Shown here piece after piece: positions 1 through 11,103 of a stretch of 64,000 bases of DNA. The translations under genes and the position numbers were made by a program. The number at the start of each line of letters is the position of its first letter. Position 1 is the first letter of the stretch. The stretch comes from Hymenopus coronatus. Taxonomy: Eukaryota > Arthropoda > Insecta > Mantodea > Hymenopodidae. The DNA lies in NCBI GenBank assembly GCA_030762935.1, contig CM060896.1, forward strand, positions 8,632,501 to 8,696,500. The letters run 5' to 3'. The notes beneath the pieces were generated by a model. It searched no databases, was not told where the DNA came from, and saw only the letters and a program-made list of their open reading frames with translations.

Positions 1-456
1 GTTTAGCAGTTATGCAAAATTCCGTAAAGTTCATGCAGAATAGTCTTCAGAGGCTATTTCCAGACAATTCAAGATATACATTTTATTTGTCAGGTAAATA
101 TCTTTAATATACAAAATTTTATTCACAATTGTCATAGCTATTTTTGAGAAAATCAAAATTTTCGAAAAAAACTTCCACGTAAAGGGTAGTTTGGGGTGGT
201 AGGGTTTTTGTCAAAATCTTCGTATCGCATCCCTGGAAGATACTAAACTTAAACTTTGATATTTTACTGACTTTTCGTTTTTGAGCTATTGTGTTCATAG
301 ACACACGGACACACACACGAACCTTTTTCTGAAAACTTTTTTTTTTAGATACAGGCCACTCTAAAACATATTTTTCAGGTGAAATCTCGGTATCGAATTT
401 TAGGGTGGAGTGCAACACCTCTATACACTATGTACATAGTACGTATAGAGAAAGTA
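1..456 (+). repeat. HR repeat copy 1 (3' half, cut by window edge)
   Basis: The window opens inside an HR copy, at the conserved GTTTAGCAGTTATGCAAAAT segment. It runs to the family's 3' palindrome (TATGTACATAGTACGTATAG) and the AGAGAAAGTAAAAA end. The internal ACAC site is short here (about 8 dinucleotides). An antisense reading frame at 119-418 matches frames in other copies (residues CDTKIL then TLPPQTTLY). Confidence 0.85.
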
Positions 457-860
457 AAAAGAAATAAATAAACAAAAAGAACGGTAGCAGCAGTGATTAT
501 TACCATACGAAGTGGGAGGTGAATAAATGCAAATAATTCTAGACAACAATGTTCGGTGTATCTCACTGTGTTCACTTACTAATAGTATTGTCATAAATGA
601 ACTCGCATTTCGGGGTCTTATGTGTTTTGAGACTCACAGTGAGGAAACGAGTGACCGATTCAGTTGCAAGCTTTCCTTTACACCATGAATAGCTGAATTA
701 ACAGATATTCACTTAATTTACGCCGCTGCGAGAAAAAGACGAACCTTCATTGCATGTAGCGAAGATTTTGTGACGCGGTTTCTCTTAATTCCTGATTTGA
801 GGGGTTTTTAACTACCGAGCTTTTAACTTGTTGCCTCTGTAAGAGGAATGCGGGTGATTA
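457..860. other. no recognisable feature
   Basis: AT-rich spacer between the end of an HR copy and a mariner terminus. I see no coding motif, tandem repeat or similarity to other parts of the window. Confidence 0.5.
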
Positions 861-1113
861 CTAGGGTCGGCTGATAAGTCCCGGGTCTCTCACTGAAAAT
901 AACATTATCTCCAGAAAGGCTAATACATTTGTGTTCTAATGACCTCCTCGTTGCTGTGAAATCGTCCTCCAAGAAATTCTTTGAGTTTTGGGAACAGGTG
1001 TGTGCTAGATCTGGCCAATAGGGTGGATGTTCAAACAATTCCAACTTTAATTCGCACATGCTTGCCATTGCAATGACTGAACGATGGGCCGGAGCATTGT
1101 CGTGGTGAAACAT
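861..1113 (-). pseudogene. mariner-family transposase remnant (C-terminal half)
   Basis: On the minus strand the reading frame starts with residues HHDNAPAHRS and continues to PPYWPDLAH, then FLEDDFTATR. These are the second and third catalytic-aspartate regions of mariner transposases (consensus HDNAPAH and PYSPDLAPSDY). The frame then runs into a mariner-type terminus: GTCGGCTGATAAGTCCCGGG just inside position 861, preceded by TA at 859-860, the usual target dinucleotide. The N-terminal half, the first catalytic D and the other terminus are missing; a T-run at 1113-1127 joins the fragment to an HR copy. Family assignment is firm; it is not functional. Confidence 0.85.
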
Positions 1114-1127
1114 TTTTTTTTTTTTTT

Positions 1128-1840
1128 GCCAACAGTCTTAATACTTACTTCGATTCAAGTAGAAGGCAAATAAGGGAGTAGCATAGCTATAGTATTAGTC
1201 AAACGCTGGTTGCTATGTGACTGAAGTTTCTTTGTTTGTATGGACAAATTCCTGTATAAGAAAAGTATAAGTTTTTTAAAGCTGAAACCAATAACAAGGA
1301 ATATCTCGAAAACGGTCGACTCCACGAAAAAGTGTATACAACATAAATTGTGTGTATTAACGTGCTCTACATTTTCTGTTAAGTTTTTGTCTATATCTTA
1401 CAGTTTGCCAGTTATTCCGTAAAATTCATCCAGAGGCTATTTCCAGAAAAGTCAAAATATACATTTTATTTGTCAGGTGAATATCTTTAATATACGATAT
1501 TTTAATCAAAATCGTTAGGGCTATTTTTTAGAACATTAACATTTTCCACATTTTTCCATATAAAGGCTAGTTGGGGTGGGGAATTTCCTTGAAAATCTTC
1601 GTGTCGCATCCTTGGAAGACACCAACTTAAATGCCAAGTTTGGTACTTAACGGATGTTTCGTGTTTGAGCTATGCTATCTACACACACACACACACTAAC
1701 CTGTTTCTGAAAATGCTTTTTATGGACTCAAGAGGTCCTAAAAATGTATTTCCAGTAAAATCTAGAGAGGGAGTTTTTGGGTGGAATACAATACTTCTCT
1801 GTCTCTATGTACATTGTACATACGGGGCTAGAGAACGTAA
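1128..1840 (+). repeat. HR repeat copy 2 (5' truncated)
   Basis: Matches HR from the CAGTCTTAATACTTACTTC segment onward. The first about 120 bp of the family are absent and replaced by a T-run. The terminal palindrome is decayed (TATGTACATTGTACATACGG) and the end reads GAGAACGT, so this looks like an older copy. A short (AC)n tract lies at the usual internal position, about 1680-1697. Confidence 0.8.
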
Positions 1841-2366
1841 AAAAACCGAAACCAACAGATTATTATTTTAAGAATTTGAAAGAACTGGCGCAGCAATCAC
1901 ACCTGCGTCATAAAAATACATATAAGAAGGAATTTGTTAACAATTTTTCGAAAAGTGGGCAACTATAAACACTGGATCATCACGTCGTGCACGTATTCAC
2001 CTCCCGCCTGTATATGTATTTTTATCTCCTTAGAAGCAATTAATCCACGCATTTGTTCACCCGAGAAGCAGATGTGCATCGCGCAGGCATTGAAGCTACA
2101 CGTCTATTGTTTTCGTCATTGAAAGTCCTACAAGACCCCATACATTCCTCCTGCACTTCTCAAAAACTAGCTCAATACTATCTCTAAACCAAGTAAGAAA
2201 AACGTAATAATTACGAACTCTTATTTGTAACCAATTGTAAATAATTTAATGGAAAAAAAAAGAAGAAAAAAAAAAGCCTGCCTCTGTCTCTCCTCCAAAT
2301 AATAATCCTGGCTGAAGAGGGTAAATCCCTAAATCCCCCTACCTACCTAGTCTAACTTCCTGTAGC
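1841..2366. other. no recognisable feature
   Basis: Unique-looking AT-rich sequence with an A-rich stretch near 2250-2276. Short open frames here have no recognisable motif. Confidence 0.45.
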
Positions 2367-3047
2367 CAGTGTAATGCTACATTCACAATGAAATGCAAGC
2401 GCAGACGCAGTGTAAGCGCACGAGTTTGGACTCGTATTATTTTATGAAAGCATTCACATAGAAATACGCAAGATGCAACGTAAGAGTTTGCAAACTCCAA
2501 ACTTTATCCTTGCGTTGCATGCAAAGAGGAGGCATTCTGCTTCTTTTCTCTATGCATTACCTATAAATTCAACAACAGACGATCGCACTGCAAGATTTTA
2601 CAGGACCTGCTGTACATATATGTTCTTCTATTTGGCCATGCAGTGCCGCGCCATCTCTAATCTCCCTCAAGAGGTTATGTCAGTCTCCTTGCGAATCCTT
2701 CTTTGATTTAATGGATGTAACTATCATCTGTGTCTAGATTTCTTGGTTCTCATACATCAAACAAGCAGAGAGATAATTCTTAGTTCATTAAATGTGCAGT
2801 TTTATCACTTTCTGAGGTATCTATGCTTGTACTATTTTCAATAATTTTGAATGAGCAATTATTGTGACGTCGCTGCCTGCGAGCGTCAGTTGTTAGTATG
2901 TAATGTATTTATTTTGTAAAAGATTGAGTGAATTTTCTTGTGTGGTATTTGCTGGTTATGTTATTCAGTTTGTGGAGCGATTGAAAGATATTGGTATGTA
3001 ACTTGCGTTGCGCTTACGATGGTGTTTCCTTGCGTCTGTGCTGTAGC
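2367..3047 (+). mobile_element. family B TIR repeat, copy 1 (right end truncated)
   Basis: About 680 bp, homologous in inverted orientation to 26614-29090. The left end (CAGTGTAATGCTACATTCAC, then AATGCAAGCGCAGACGC) is the inverse of the right end seen in copy 2, so the family has imperfect terminal inverted repeats of about 45 bp, as expected of a DNA transposon. The right terminus here stops after CTTGCGTCTGTGCTGTAGC, where a LINE fragment begins. A frame at 2473-2706 (residues LQTPNFILALHAKRR and AISNLPQEVMS) is retained in both copies. Superfamily unknown. Confidence 0.6.
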
Positions 3048-3485
3048 ATCTTCTGGAACGTCAACACGCCCCACCAGCCCTCAGCATCACACAGTATTAA
3101 GACTACTCTCAGAGCAACTCTGGAACCCTCACAAAACGGGCTAAAATCATCTTTGTGCGTCGATAGCCTCCGTTGGCTCATTGCTGCTACCCCTGTTAAA
3201 TTACCTTGGGGTGCTTTTGGACACTCGACTGACCTGGCACGCTCACATCGATCGCCTCAAAACCCTCGTCTTTGTTTCAACGCTACATCAATCTTGGATT
3301 AGTCTTCCTTGCTCATACAGGCCATCTGCGCCGTCCTCAAGTTACTCACAAACTGGACTCCTGCCTCTTCACCACTTCAGAGGATCGCCTGGCGTATCTT
3401 TACCCCCCCACCCCCGGGGATGTTCCTGGCGTCCAAAGCAACAGTCCATACGCTTTAACCTGGCCTCTTTTTTCCAGACACGAAT
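3048..3485 (+). pseudogene. Jockey-type LINE reverse transcriptase scrap
   Basis: Frames in this stretch give residues LNYLGVLLDTRLTWHAHID. This is the hallmark of the segment downstream of the RT catalytic core in insect Jockey-group elements (consensus VKYLGVxLDxxLxWxxHI). The same motif occurs in the separate pseudogene at 31640-32795. Frames are broken several times, and neither the YADD core nor a 3' tail is visible. GC content is higher than in the flanking HR and family B sequence. Confidence 0.7.
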
Positions 3486-3497
3486 AAGGAATGAATG

Positions 3498-3590
3498 AAA
3501 AAAATCTGATGTGCTCAAGTCCCAGACTTTCTCTGCATCAAATTATTGTTAAAAACCCTATGCTTCTATTTACTTCATGCTAACACAGAA
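3498..3590 (+). repeat. HR repeat copy 3 (5' terminal fragment)
   Basis: Contains only the first about 90 bp of HR (AATCTGATGTG, GACTTTCTCTGCATC, AACCCTATGCTTCTATTTAC). It is followed directly by an A-run and the 5' end of the next HR copy, so two HR 5' ends lie in tandem. Confidence 0.75.
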
Positions 3591-3609
3591 GAAGAAAAAA
3601 AAAAAAAAA

Positions 3610-4417
3610 TATCTGATGTGTTCCATTCACATGACTTTCTCTATATCACTGCAACACATTATTCTATTTACTGCATCTAATGGAGCAAAAATTAGCAGAA
3701 ACAGTTTTATTACTTGCTTCCTTGTTAGTAAAAGCGAAATAAAGGAGTACCATAGGTTAAAGTGATAGTCAAAAGCTAGTTGTTCTGCTACTGAAGTTCT
3801 TTTGTTTGTATGAGTTCACAAAGTCCAGTATGAGAAAAGTATAAGTTTTTATAGCTGAAACCAAAAACAAGGAATGTCTCAAAAACAATCAACTCCACGA
3901 AAAAAATGTATGTAACATAAATTGTGTGTTTTATGGTGCTCTACATTTGTTTGTGGTAAGTTTTTGTCCATCTCCTATGGTTTAGCAGTTATGCAAAATT
4001 CCGTAAAATTTACCCAGAATAAAATAGTCTTCACAGGCTATTCCCAGAAAAGTCAAAATATACATTTTATTTGTCAGGTGAATATCTTTAATATACGATA
4101 TTTTAATCAAAATCGTTAGGGCTATTTTTTAGAAAATCAAAATTTTCGAAAAAAGTTCAATGTAAAGAGTAGTTGGGGGTGGGGGGATTTTTCTCAAAAT
4201 CTTCGTGTCACATCCCTGGAAACTTGGTATTTTACCGACTTTTCGTTTTTGAGTTATCGTGTTCACAGACACACGGACACACACACGGACCTTTTTCTGA
4301 AAATACTGGTTTTGAATACAGAGGACATATATTTTCGGTGAAATCTCGGTATAGAATTTTTTGGTGGAGTGCAATACCTTCTCTATACACTATGTACATA
4401 GCACGTATAGAGAAAGC
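3610..4417 (+). repeat. HR repeat copy 4 (near full length)
   Basis: Begins ATCTGATGTGTTCCATTCAC and ends with the palindrome CTCTATACACTATGTACATA followed by GCACGTATAGAGAAAG. The antisense frame at 4129-4374 contains residues MHSTKKFYTEISPKIYVLC and CDTKILRKIPPPPTTLY, matching other copies. The internal (AC)n site is short. Confidence 0.85.
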
Positions 4418-5635
4418 AAAAATGTCGAAAATAGGTAGGCGTTTGACACTGAAAAAATAGTGGATGGTTCAAACATATTTTGAGTGACACGAGAAGAGTA
4501 GTTTTCTTTCGATATAGTAAATATATATTTTGTAATTCACTGCAATGAATTCCAAGTGAGTTTGATTCTTCTATGTCCATTGTTTTTTCAAAGCTCTGCA
4601 ATTATCCTGAATTGTTTGTATTAACCGTTATATTTTATTTGTAAAAGTACAAGGCGTTTATTCACTAATCATATTACGGAATAATTGTTTTCATGTTATT
4701 TATGTATTAGAACGATACAAATAATGTCAATATATGTAATGAGCTACTTTTGGAACAGATTATACCTTAACGTGTGCATGTTTACGCTACTAACTCCTCC
4801 CCATTACCTTCTCTTTATACAGCTAACTACTCTGTGTGATCGTATCTGTGTGCGCTTAGAAACCCAAAACCGAGGTCTAATTATTACGTGTATATTTCAT
4901 TCTGAAAACAGTAACATATTTTTAATTTTATTTATAATTGGCATCTCTGAGAGTGAGGTTTATCTCCAAGGCATAATTATATACTAGCTGAAAAATGAAA
5001 ATAGTTTGGTATGAAACTCACTGCTTTCTCCCGTTTAGATAATCTATATTTCACGACCAGAAATCATCATCATAGAGTGTGGCTTGAACCGTTAGGTGCT
5101 TCTATCTCGCCTGTGGATTAGATGGGGTGGGCTCAGGTTAAATAATCGGCGACACGGCATTGCCTGGTTATTCATGGTGCCGGTAGAAGCACCCAATCTG
5201 ACAATCATTTTCTAACTTTTGGAAACATAAATTTACCCAACTTTTTAATGAATATTGCAATCTAAACAGTGATCTTTGGTTTTGGTTTTCCTTTACCTAC
5301 ACGTAATTACTTACGCGGAATCCCGGCTATGGCATTGAACTTTTCAGTCTGACTCTACCTATCCAACTCCTGTCCCACACATGGACTGTTGCCAACAAAG
5401 AAGTTCTGCAAGGGACTCAGAATGATTCCTCCACTCTGGCACGATGTGATTTCTTACAGCTCTCTACTTTGAAGAACCGGCTTCAAGGTCACCGATTGTC
5501 TAGGCCCAAACAAGCTGATGCAGCATACGAAGATGAGTTATCTGCAGTGTCGTGGATGATTTCAGAGGATGGAACGCTGCACATAGTGCCAGGAAGAATA
5601 CTTCGAGAAACCGGAATAAACAAAACGTTTCAGAC
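4418..5635. other. no recognised gene; possible unclassified repeat
   Basis: About 1.2 kb without a supported gene. A moderately GC-rich stretch at 5395-5655 holds a 61-codon frame (MKNRLQGHRLSRPKQADAAY and onward) with no motif I know. It could be debris of an unrecognised element adjoining the tRNA-like sequence that follows. Confidence 0.4.
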
Positions 5636-5715
5636 TAATCGAGTGGTCAGGTAGCTGACTTCTCACTCGGAAGTCCAGGGTTCGATTCCTGGTACAGGCA
5701 GGGCAATTTTTTTTT
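5636..5715 (+). repeat. tRNA-like sequence (likely SINE head)
   Basis: Contains a pol III B-box-like GGGTTCGATTCCTGG with flanking T-stem pairing (CCAGG/CCTGG), an A-box-like segment upstream (GAGTGGTCAGGTAGC) and a T8 run at 5707-5714 that could terminate pol III. The acceptor arms do not pair and the anticodon arm has an oversized loop, so this is not a functional tRNA. A tRNA-derived SINE head or pseudogene is more likely. Confidence 0.4.
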
Positions 5716-5907
5716 ATCTAGAATAATAATTATTCCGTATCCCCCAGTGTCTGCAGGGATTCACGTGAGATTTAATATGTGTGTGTTTAATTATTTAAAA
5801 CGATAACCTAAAGACAATAATCTAGTGAAAACATGAGTTGTTTCACAAGTCAAAGGCCCCGATGTGACCATAGAAGTTAAACAGGGCTCTACAAATGAAA
5901 CAATAAC

Positions 5908-6751
5908 AAATCCGATGTGTTCCATTCACATAACTTTCTCTACAACTCTGCAATAAATTATTGTTAAAAAGCTTATGCTTCTATTTACTTCTTGCTAATC
6001 GAGAAAAAATTAGCAGAGATAGTCTTATTACTTGCTTCCTTGTAAGTAGAAGCGAAATAAGGGAGTACCATACGTTAAAGTGAAAGTCAAAAGCTGGTTG
6101 CTATGTGACTGAAGTTCCTTTGTTTGTATGGACAAGAGTTCAAGAAGTCCTGTATGAGAAATATATATTTTTTATAGCTGAAACCAAAAACAAGGGATAT
6201 CTCAAAAACAATCAACTCCACGAAAAATATGTATATAACATAAATTATGTCTTTTAATGTGCTCTACATTTTTTGTGGGTTAAGTTTTTTTCCATCTCTT
6301 ACGGTTTAGTAGTTATGAAAAATTCATCCAGAATAAAGTAGTCTTCAGAGGCTATTCCCAGAAAATTCTAAATATACATTTTATTTGACAGGTAAATATC
6401 TTTAATATACGATATTTTAATCACAATCGTTAGAGCCATTTTTTAGAAAATCAAAATTTTCGAAAAAAGTTCCATGTAAAGGGTAGTTTGGGGTGGGGTG
6501 ATTTTTCCCAAAAATCTTCGTGTAGCATCACTGGAAGATACTAAACTTAAATACCAACTTTGGTATTTTACCGACTTTTCCTTTTTGAGTTATCGTGTTC
6601 ACAGACACATACGGACCTTTTTCTGAAAATACTTTTTTTGGAAACAGGGGACCATAAAAAATATATTTCCGGTGAAATCTCGGTATCTAATTTTTTGGTG
6701 GAGTGCAATACCTTCTCTATACACTATGTACATAATATGTATAGAGAAAGT
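5908..6751 (+). repeat. HR repeat copy 5 (near full length)
   Basis: Starts CCGATGTGTTCCATTCACAT and ends ACTATGTACATAATATGTAT then AGAGAAAGT. The internal ACAC tract is nearly lost (ACACATACGG). It abuts copy 6 with only a few bases between. Confidence 0.85.
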
Positions 6752-6757
6752 AATAAT

Positions 6758-7225
6758 AGAAATAGTATTATTTCCTTGCAAGCAGAAGCGAAATAAGGGA
6801 GTACCATAGGTTAAACTGATAGTCAAAAGCTGGTTGCTATGTGACTGAAGTTCCTTTGTTTGTATAGACACGAGTTGACAAATTCCAGTATGAGAAAAGT
6901 TTGTTTTTTAATGCTCAAACCAAAAACAAGAAATACCTAAAACACGATCAACTCCACGAAAAAAAAAAATGTATACAACATAAATTGTGTTCTTTAACTT
7001 GCTCTACAGGGGCTACTCCCACAAAATTCAAGATATACATTTTATCTGTCAGGTAAATATCTTTAATACAGGATAGTTTAACCGAAGTCGTTAGTTATTT
7101 TTGAGAAAATCAAAATTTTGGGAAAAAAGTTCCATGTAAAGGGTAGTTGAGAATTGGGGATTTTCTTGAAAATCTTCGTGTCGCATCTTTGGAAGATAAA
7201 CTTAAATATCCAGTTTTAGAATTTT
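6758..7225 (+). repeat. HR repeat copy 6 (partial, patchwork)
   Basis: Begins inside HR (GAAATAGTATTATTTCCTTG). From 7007 it switches to a divergent subfamily sequence that is almost identical to 8261-8478; that segment ends at TTTTAGAATTT. The next HR fragment starts immediately. The mosaic suggests a rearrangement or gene conversion between neighbouring copies. Confidence 0.75.
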
Positions 7226-7709
7226 TTGTGTAATAGGTTTTTATCTATCTCTTATGGTTTAGCAGTTATGCAAAATTCCGTAAATTTCATTAAGAATAAA
7301 GTAAGCTTCCATGGCTATTCCCAGAAAATTCAAGATATACATTTTATTTGTAGGTAAATATCTTTAATATACGATATTTTAATCAAAATTGTTAGAGCCA
7401 TTTTTGAGAAAATATTCATTTTCGAAAAAAGTTCCATGTAAAGGGTAGTTTGGGGTGGGGGATTTTTCTCAAAATCTTTGTGACCATCCCTAGAAGATAC
7501 TAAACTTAAATAACAATTTTGGTATTTTACCGACTTTTCGTTTTTGAGTTATCGTGTTCACAGACACGAAGTTTCTTCTGATTTTTTTTTCCTTTTGATA
7601 CAGGGGACCCTACAACATAAATATTTCCGGTGAAATCTCGGTATCGAATTTTCGGATGCAATACAATACCTCCTCTATACACTATGTATATAGTACGTAT
7701 AGAGAAAGT
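7226..7709 (+). repeat. HR repeat copy 7 (3' half)
   Basis: Resumes at the TTTTTATCTATCTCTTATGG segment and continues to a normal HR 3' palindrome (CTATACACTATGTATATAGT). The antisense frame 7527-7739 contains FSIRTIYIVYRGGIVLHPKI, the translation of the palindrome side. Confidence 0.8.
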
Positions 7710-7978
7710 AAAAAACGGACAGAGGATTCTTTTATACACGAGAGAGAGTGGTTTAGGTCGCAGATGTGAAAAAATCAGTCATGTATTGCACACCGCATGT
7801 CCGTAAGCGAGCAGGCAAGTTAAGAAATCCAAAAATACAAGCCAAAGATATCTGCTTATATCGGTAGGATTATGGAGTTAAAAACCAAATGCAAAGAAAA
7901 ACAATAATAAAATACCAAACATTAAAGGATAATAGAAAATCTACACAAAAAGAAAAGAAACTACAAACATATTAACAA

Positions 7979-8638
7979 AAAAATCTGATTAGTTCCATTC
8001 ACATGACTTTCTCTACATCTCTGCAACAAATTTTGTTAAAAAGCTTATGAAATAATCGTATTACTTGCCTCCTTGTAAGTAGAGGCGAAATAAGGGAGTA
8101 CTATAGGTTAAAGTGATAGTCAAAAGCTGGTTGCTATGGGACTGAAGTTCCTTGTGTTTTAATGAAATTTACATTTTCTGCTACATTATCTTTTGTCTAT
8201 CTCCTACGGTTTACCAGTAATCCAAAATTCCGTAAAATTCATCCAGAATAAAGTAGTCTTCAGGGGCTACTCCCAGAAAATTCAAGATATACATTTTATC
8301 TGTCAGGTAAATATCTTTAATACAGGATAGTTTAACCGAAATCGTTAGTTATTTTTGAGAAAATCAAAATTTTGGAAAAAAAGTTCCATGTAAAGGGTAG
8401 TTGAGAGTTGGGGATTTTCTTGAAAATCTTCGTGTCGCATCTTTGGAAGATAAACTTAAATATCAAGTTTTAGAATTTAACGGTCTTATCGTTTGAACTA
8501 TGCTGTCCATAGACACACACACCGACCTTTAAAGATAGTTTTTTTGGATTCAGGGGGACACGAAACATGTATTTCGGGTGAAATTTTGGTGTCGAATTTT
8601 CTTTGTACACTATATACATAGTAATTATAGAGAAAGTA
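7979..8638 (+). repeat. HR repeat copy 8 (internally deleted)
   Basis: Both HR ends are present (AATCTGATTAGTTCCATTCA and AATTATAGAGAAAGT). About 200 bp of the middle are missing after the GGACTGAAGTTCCTTGTGTT segment. It contains the divergent subfamily block at 8261-8478 that recurs in copy 6. Confidence 0.8.
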
Positions 8639-8689
8639 AAAATGACAAAGACAAAGCTGATTTTAAACACGCCAAAAAAATGGTTAATA

Positions 8690-10219
8690 CAGGCTGGACC
8701 GAAAGTTTCTCACTCCCCAGTTTTAAGAAATAATAATTAGTCAATTTATGTTTTCAACATCAAGTATCGGTCTCACACCAAATTTAGAACTTTGTATGTC
8801 TGTCGTTGTTGGCATGGCATGCAATAATGCATCGAGCGAAACTTTCCACCAAATCCTTGGTGGTCGTTCCTCTTGAACCCTGGTGATGATTAATTGATCC
8901 CTTATCGTGGTCTGGGTTGTCAAAAAACACTATCTTGAAGTTTGGTCCACAAGTTCTCCATGACATTGATATCAGGCGAATTTCCTGGCCAGTCAGTCCG
9001 AACGTTGTTGAAGTGTTCCTTTATACCTTCAAGTCTTCGCAGTATGAGCTGTGACCATCCTGCATCAAAACACCATATTACCATTGGGAAACTGGGAGGA
9101 GTCTTCTTGAATATTGGCAAAATTGACAGTCTGTAATACTGACAGTAATAATGTTAGTCTGATTTTGTGGGAGAATGTGCAACTCTGTTTTCCCATACCG
9201 TGATATGCCACCTGCGACCATGATTCAGGGAAAGTTTTGGAACAAGGACTGGTAAAATACTGGAAGGATCATTCGTACGGATCCTACGATTTTGTCTGTT
9301 TGGTTTGGGTACGAGTTCAATGGGCTTTCATCTGTAAAAAGGATATGTGCCCTTTTACACGTCCTTCCGGAGTGTCGTCAACAAAACCTTCCCGGATTAA
9401 TCTTTCACAAAATTTCATTCGATCATTGGTATTTTTTTCACTGAGCAAAGGCTTGACTGGTTCCTTATATGCAGTTTTACCCCAATCAGTGGACCTTACA
9501 TAGCGCCTCAGTGCTGTGATCCCAATTTTCTTCCCACTGTCTTTGAATTCAGTCAAAAAATTCAGTTTCTTGACAACGCTTCCTATGCCCGCAACTTTAT
9601 CCTTACACATCCCTCTGATCCTTCTTTTTGTATTTGGAGTAACTTTAGATGGTTTACCACTTCATTTTTTGTCCTGGACATCGCCCTCCTCTTTTCTAGC
9701 CCACTTTCGCACAGTGTTTCTGTCAACCTTCACACGTCGTGTAATTTCTTTTATTGACACCCCTTGTGCACTAAGAACTTGAATTTTTGTACGTAAATAT
9801 TCCCTTGCTGAGAACATCTGTTGAAAAGAATGATTTAAGACTCTATACCCGTTCATAAATAAACAATAATAAAGACAAAAGAACTCTAAAGGGTCGAAAG
9901 TTTCTCACCCGGGTGATAAATTTATGGTTTATTTTAACCCATACTGTGCAAACCAACAGGTCTATAAACATTTCTTAATTCATACTTGAAGATAAATACC
10001 ACCTGAAATGTAATTCTTTAACTCGAACTTTAAGCTTCACAATAACCAGCTTCCTTCGGAGGGCAAGAAAAAACATGTATCGAACGTAACGTCTAGCACA
10101 TTTAAAGGTCGCATTCACACTGCGTCAACAATGTAACTGGAATCAATACAACACACATTGTTGTCTTACGAGAGGTATATTGGGTGCGAAAGCAAATGAG
10201 AAACTATCGGTCCGCCCTG
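8690..10219 (-). mobile_element. Tc1/mariner DNA transposon with TIRs and TA duplication
   Basis: The left terminus reads CAGGCTGGACCGAAAGTTTC. The right terminus, read on the minus strand, is CAGGGCGGACCGATAGTTTC. TA dinucleotides flank both ends (8688-8689 and 10220-10221), the classic Tc1/mariner target duplication. The element is 1530 bp. The same TIR core recurs internally at 9893-9908 (GTCGAAAGTTTCTCAC), so the right third may contain a subterminal repeat or a nested deletion derivative. The transposase inside is broken. Confidence 0.85.
8760..9856 (-). pseudogene. Tc1-family transposase pseudogene
   Basis: Read on the minus strand in pieces. At 9856-9662 is an N-terminal helix-turn-helix (residues SIKEITRRVKVDRNTVRKWA). 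At 9610-9317 is a linker region (GITALRRYVRSTDW, then LLSEKNTNDRMKFCERLIRE). A few bases on, in a shifted frame, is the first catalytic site FTDESP near 9335. At 9120-8920 is the last catalytic region (DWPGNSPDINVMENLW, consensus WPxxSPDLNPIENLW). DNA binding followed by a DDE-type catalytic fold is the known order for this family. At least two frameshifts separate the pieces, so the enzyme is inactive. It lies fully within the TIR-bounded element. Confidence 0.85.
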
Positions 10220-10319
10220 TATATCTTGTACTAATGTCACTGGGATTCTAGATCTCTAGAAAAATCTCTAACCCCATTAGAGCAAGCCACTACTCTACTT
10301 CACCTGGATGTAAACTGTC

Positions 10320-10665
10320 GCTCAACTATAAAACCGCGTACTGTTCATAGATAATGATTAGCTCTATTACATATATAATAAATAAAACAAGTAGCAGAGT
10401 CATATATCCAGGACAAAATGCAGCAATGATGTGTTGCAAGTTTGCATATGTGCATCACTCCGACAGTTTTTAGCATCCAGAAATGCACCTTTCTTTAACA
10501 CAATGCAGTGACTTACCAGAAGATGGAACTGTCCCACTCCTTCAACATATGAGTCATTTCTTGCAATCCAATTATCACCGAGGCTGATAATAATTTGTGG
10601 GCCACCATTCCCTCCAAATCTTACTTTGTTTAGTCTTCCCGAACAGTGTGTGACACACATTCACT
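10320..10665 (-). repeat. interspersed repeat H, copy 1
   Basis: Homologous in inverted orientation to 60640-61025. Shared blocks include GAAGGAGTGGGACAGTTCCA followed by TCTTCTGGTAAGTCACTGC (minus strand), then TAATAGAGCTAATCATTATC and ACGCGGTTTTA. The minus-strand frame 10660-10400 includes GNGGPQIIISLGDNWIA and VEGVGQFHLLVSHCI. I do not recognise the protein. The CTGGTAAGT in a conserved place could be a splice donor. It may be debris of a Harbinger-type element, given the neighbouring terminus at copy 2. Confidence 0.55.
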
Positions 10666-10684
10666 ACATTTTCGGCTACATAAC

Positions 10685-10766
10685 GTAGCATTGCACCCAA
10701 AAGTTCGATACCGAGATTTCAACGGAAATGCATGTCTTGAGACCTCCTGATTAAAAAAAAAGCCAT

Positions 10767-10798
<32 letters not shown>

Positions 10799-10912
10799 GG
10801 GGGGGGGTAACATAACTCAAAAACGAAAAGTCTTAAACACCCACTATTTAAGTTTAGTATCACCCAAGAATGCGACACGAAGGTTTTTAAGAAAATCCCC
10901 GCACCCCCAACG
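10685..10912 (-). repeat. HR repeat copy 9 (3' fragment)
   Basis: Inverted HR 3' segment: TTGCACCCAAAAGTTCGATA through TCACCCAAGAATGCGACACG. The internal site holds an expanded (TG)n tract at about 10770-10797 followed by a G-run to 10807. Both family ends are missing. Confidence 0.75.
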
Positions 10913-11103
10913 AGCCATGAAAATGCTCGAATTTCCATAGAAACCATCACTGTAGTCAACACTGATCGATTGCTACCATGATTGTTGTAGACGATCCCTG
11001 AGCCACTGAGATCATTAAAACAGAGAAATTATAGCCTATTAAAATGGTTCAGGTTTGTATACAGAAAGTTGTGTGAATGGAACGCAATATGTTCTCTACG
11101 TAC

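Noticed and set aside
5636..5715. A functional tRNA gene
   Set aside because: B-box and T-stem are good, but acceptor arms do not pair and the anticodon loop is not seven bases.
5860..5895. 5S-rRNA-like motif (GAAGTTAAACAGGG)
   Set aside because: Only a short resemblance to the 5S internal region with no flanking similarity; insufficient to call.
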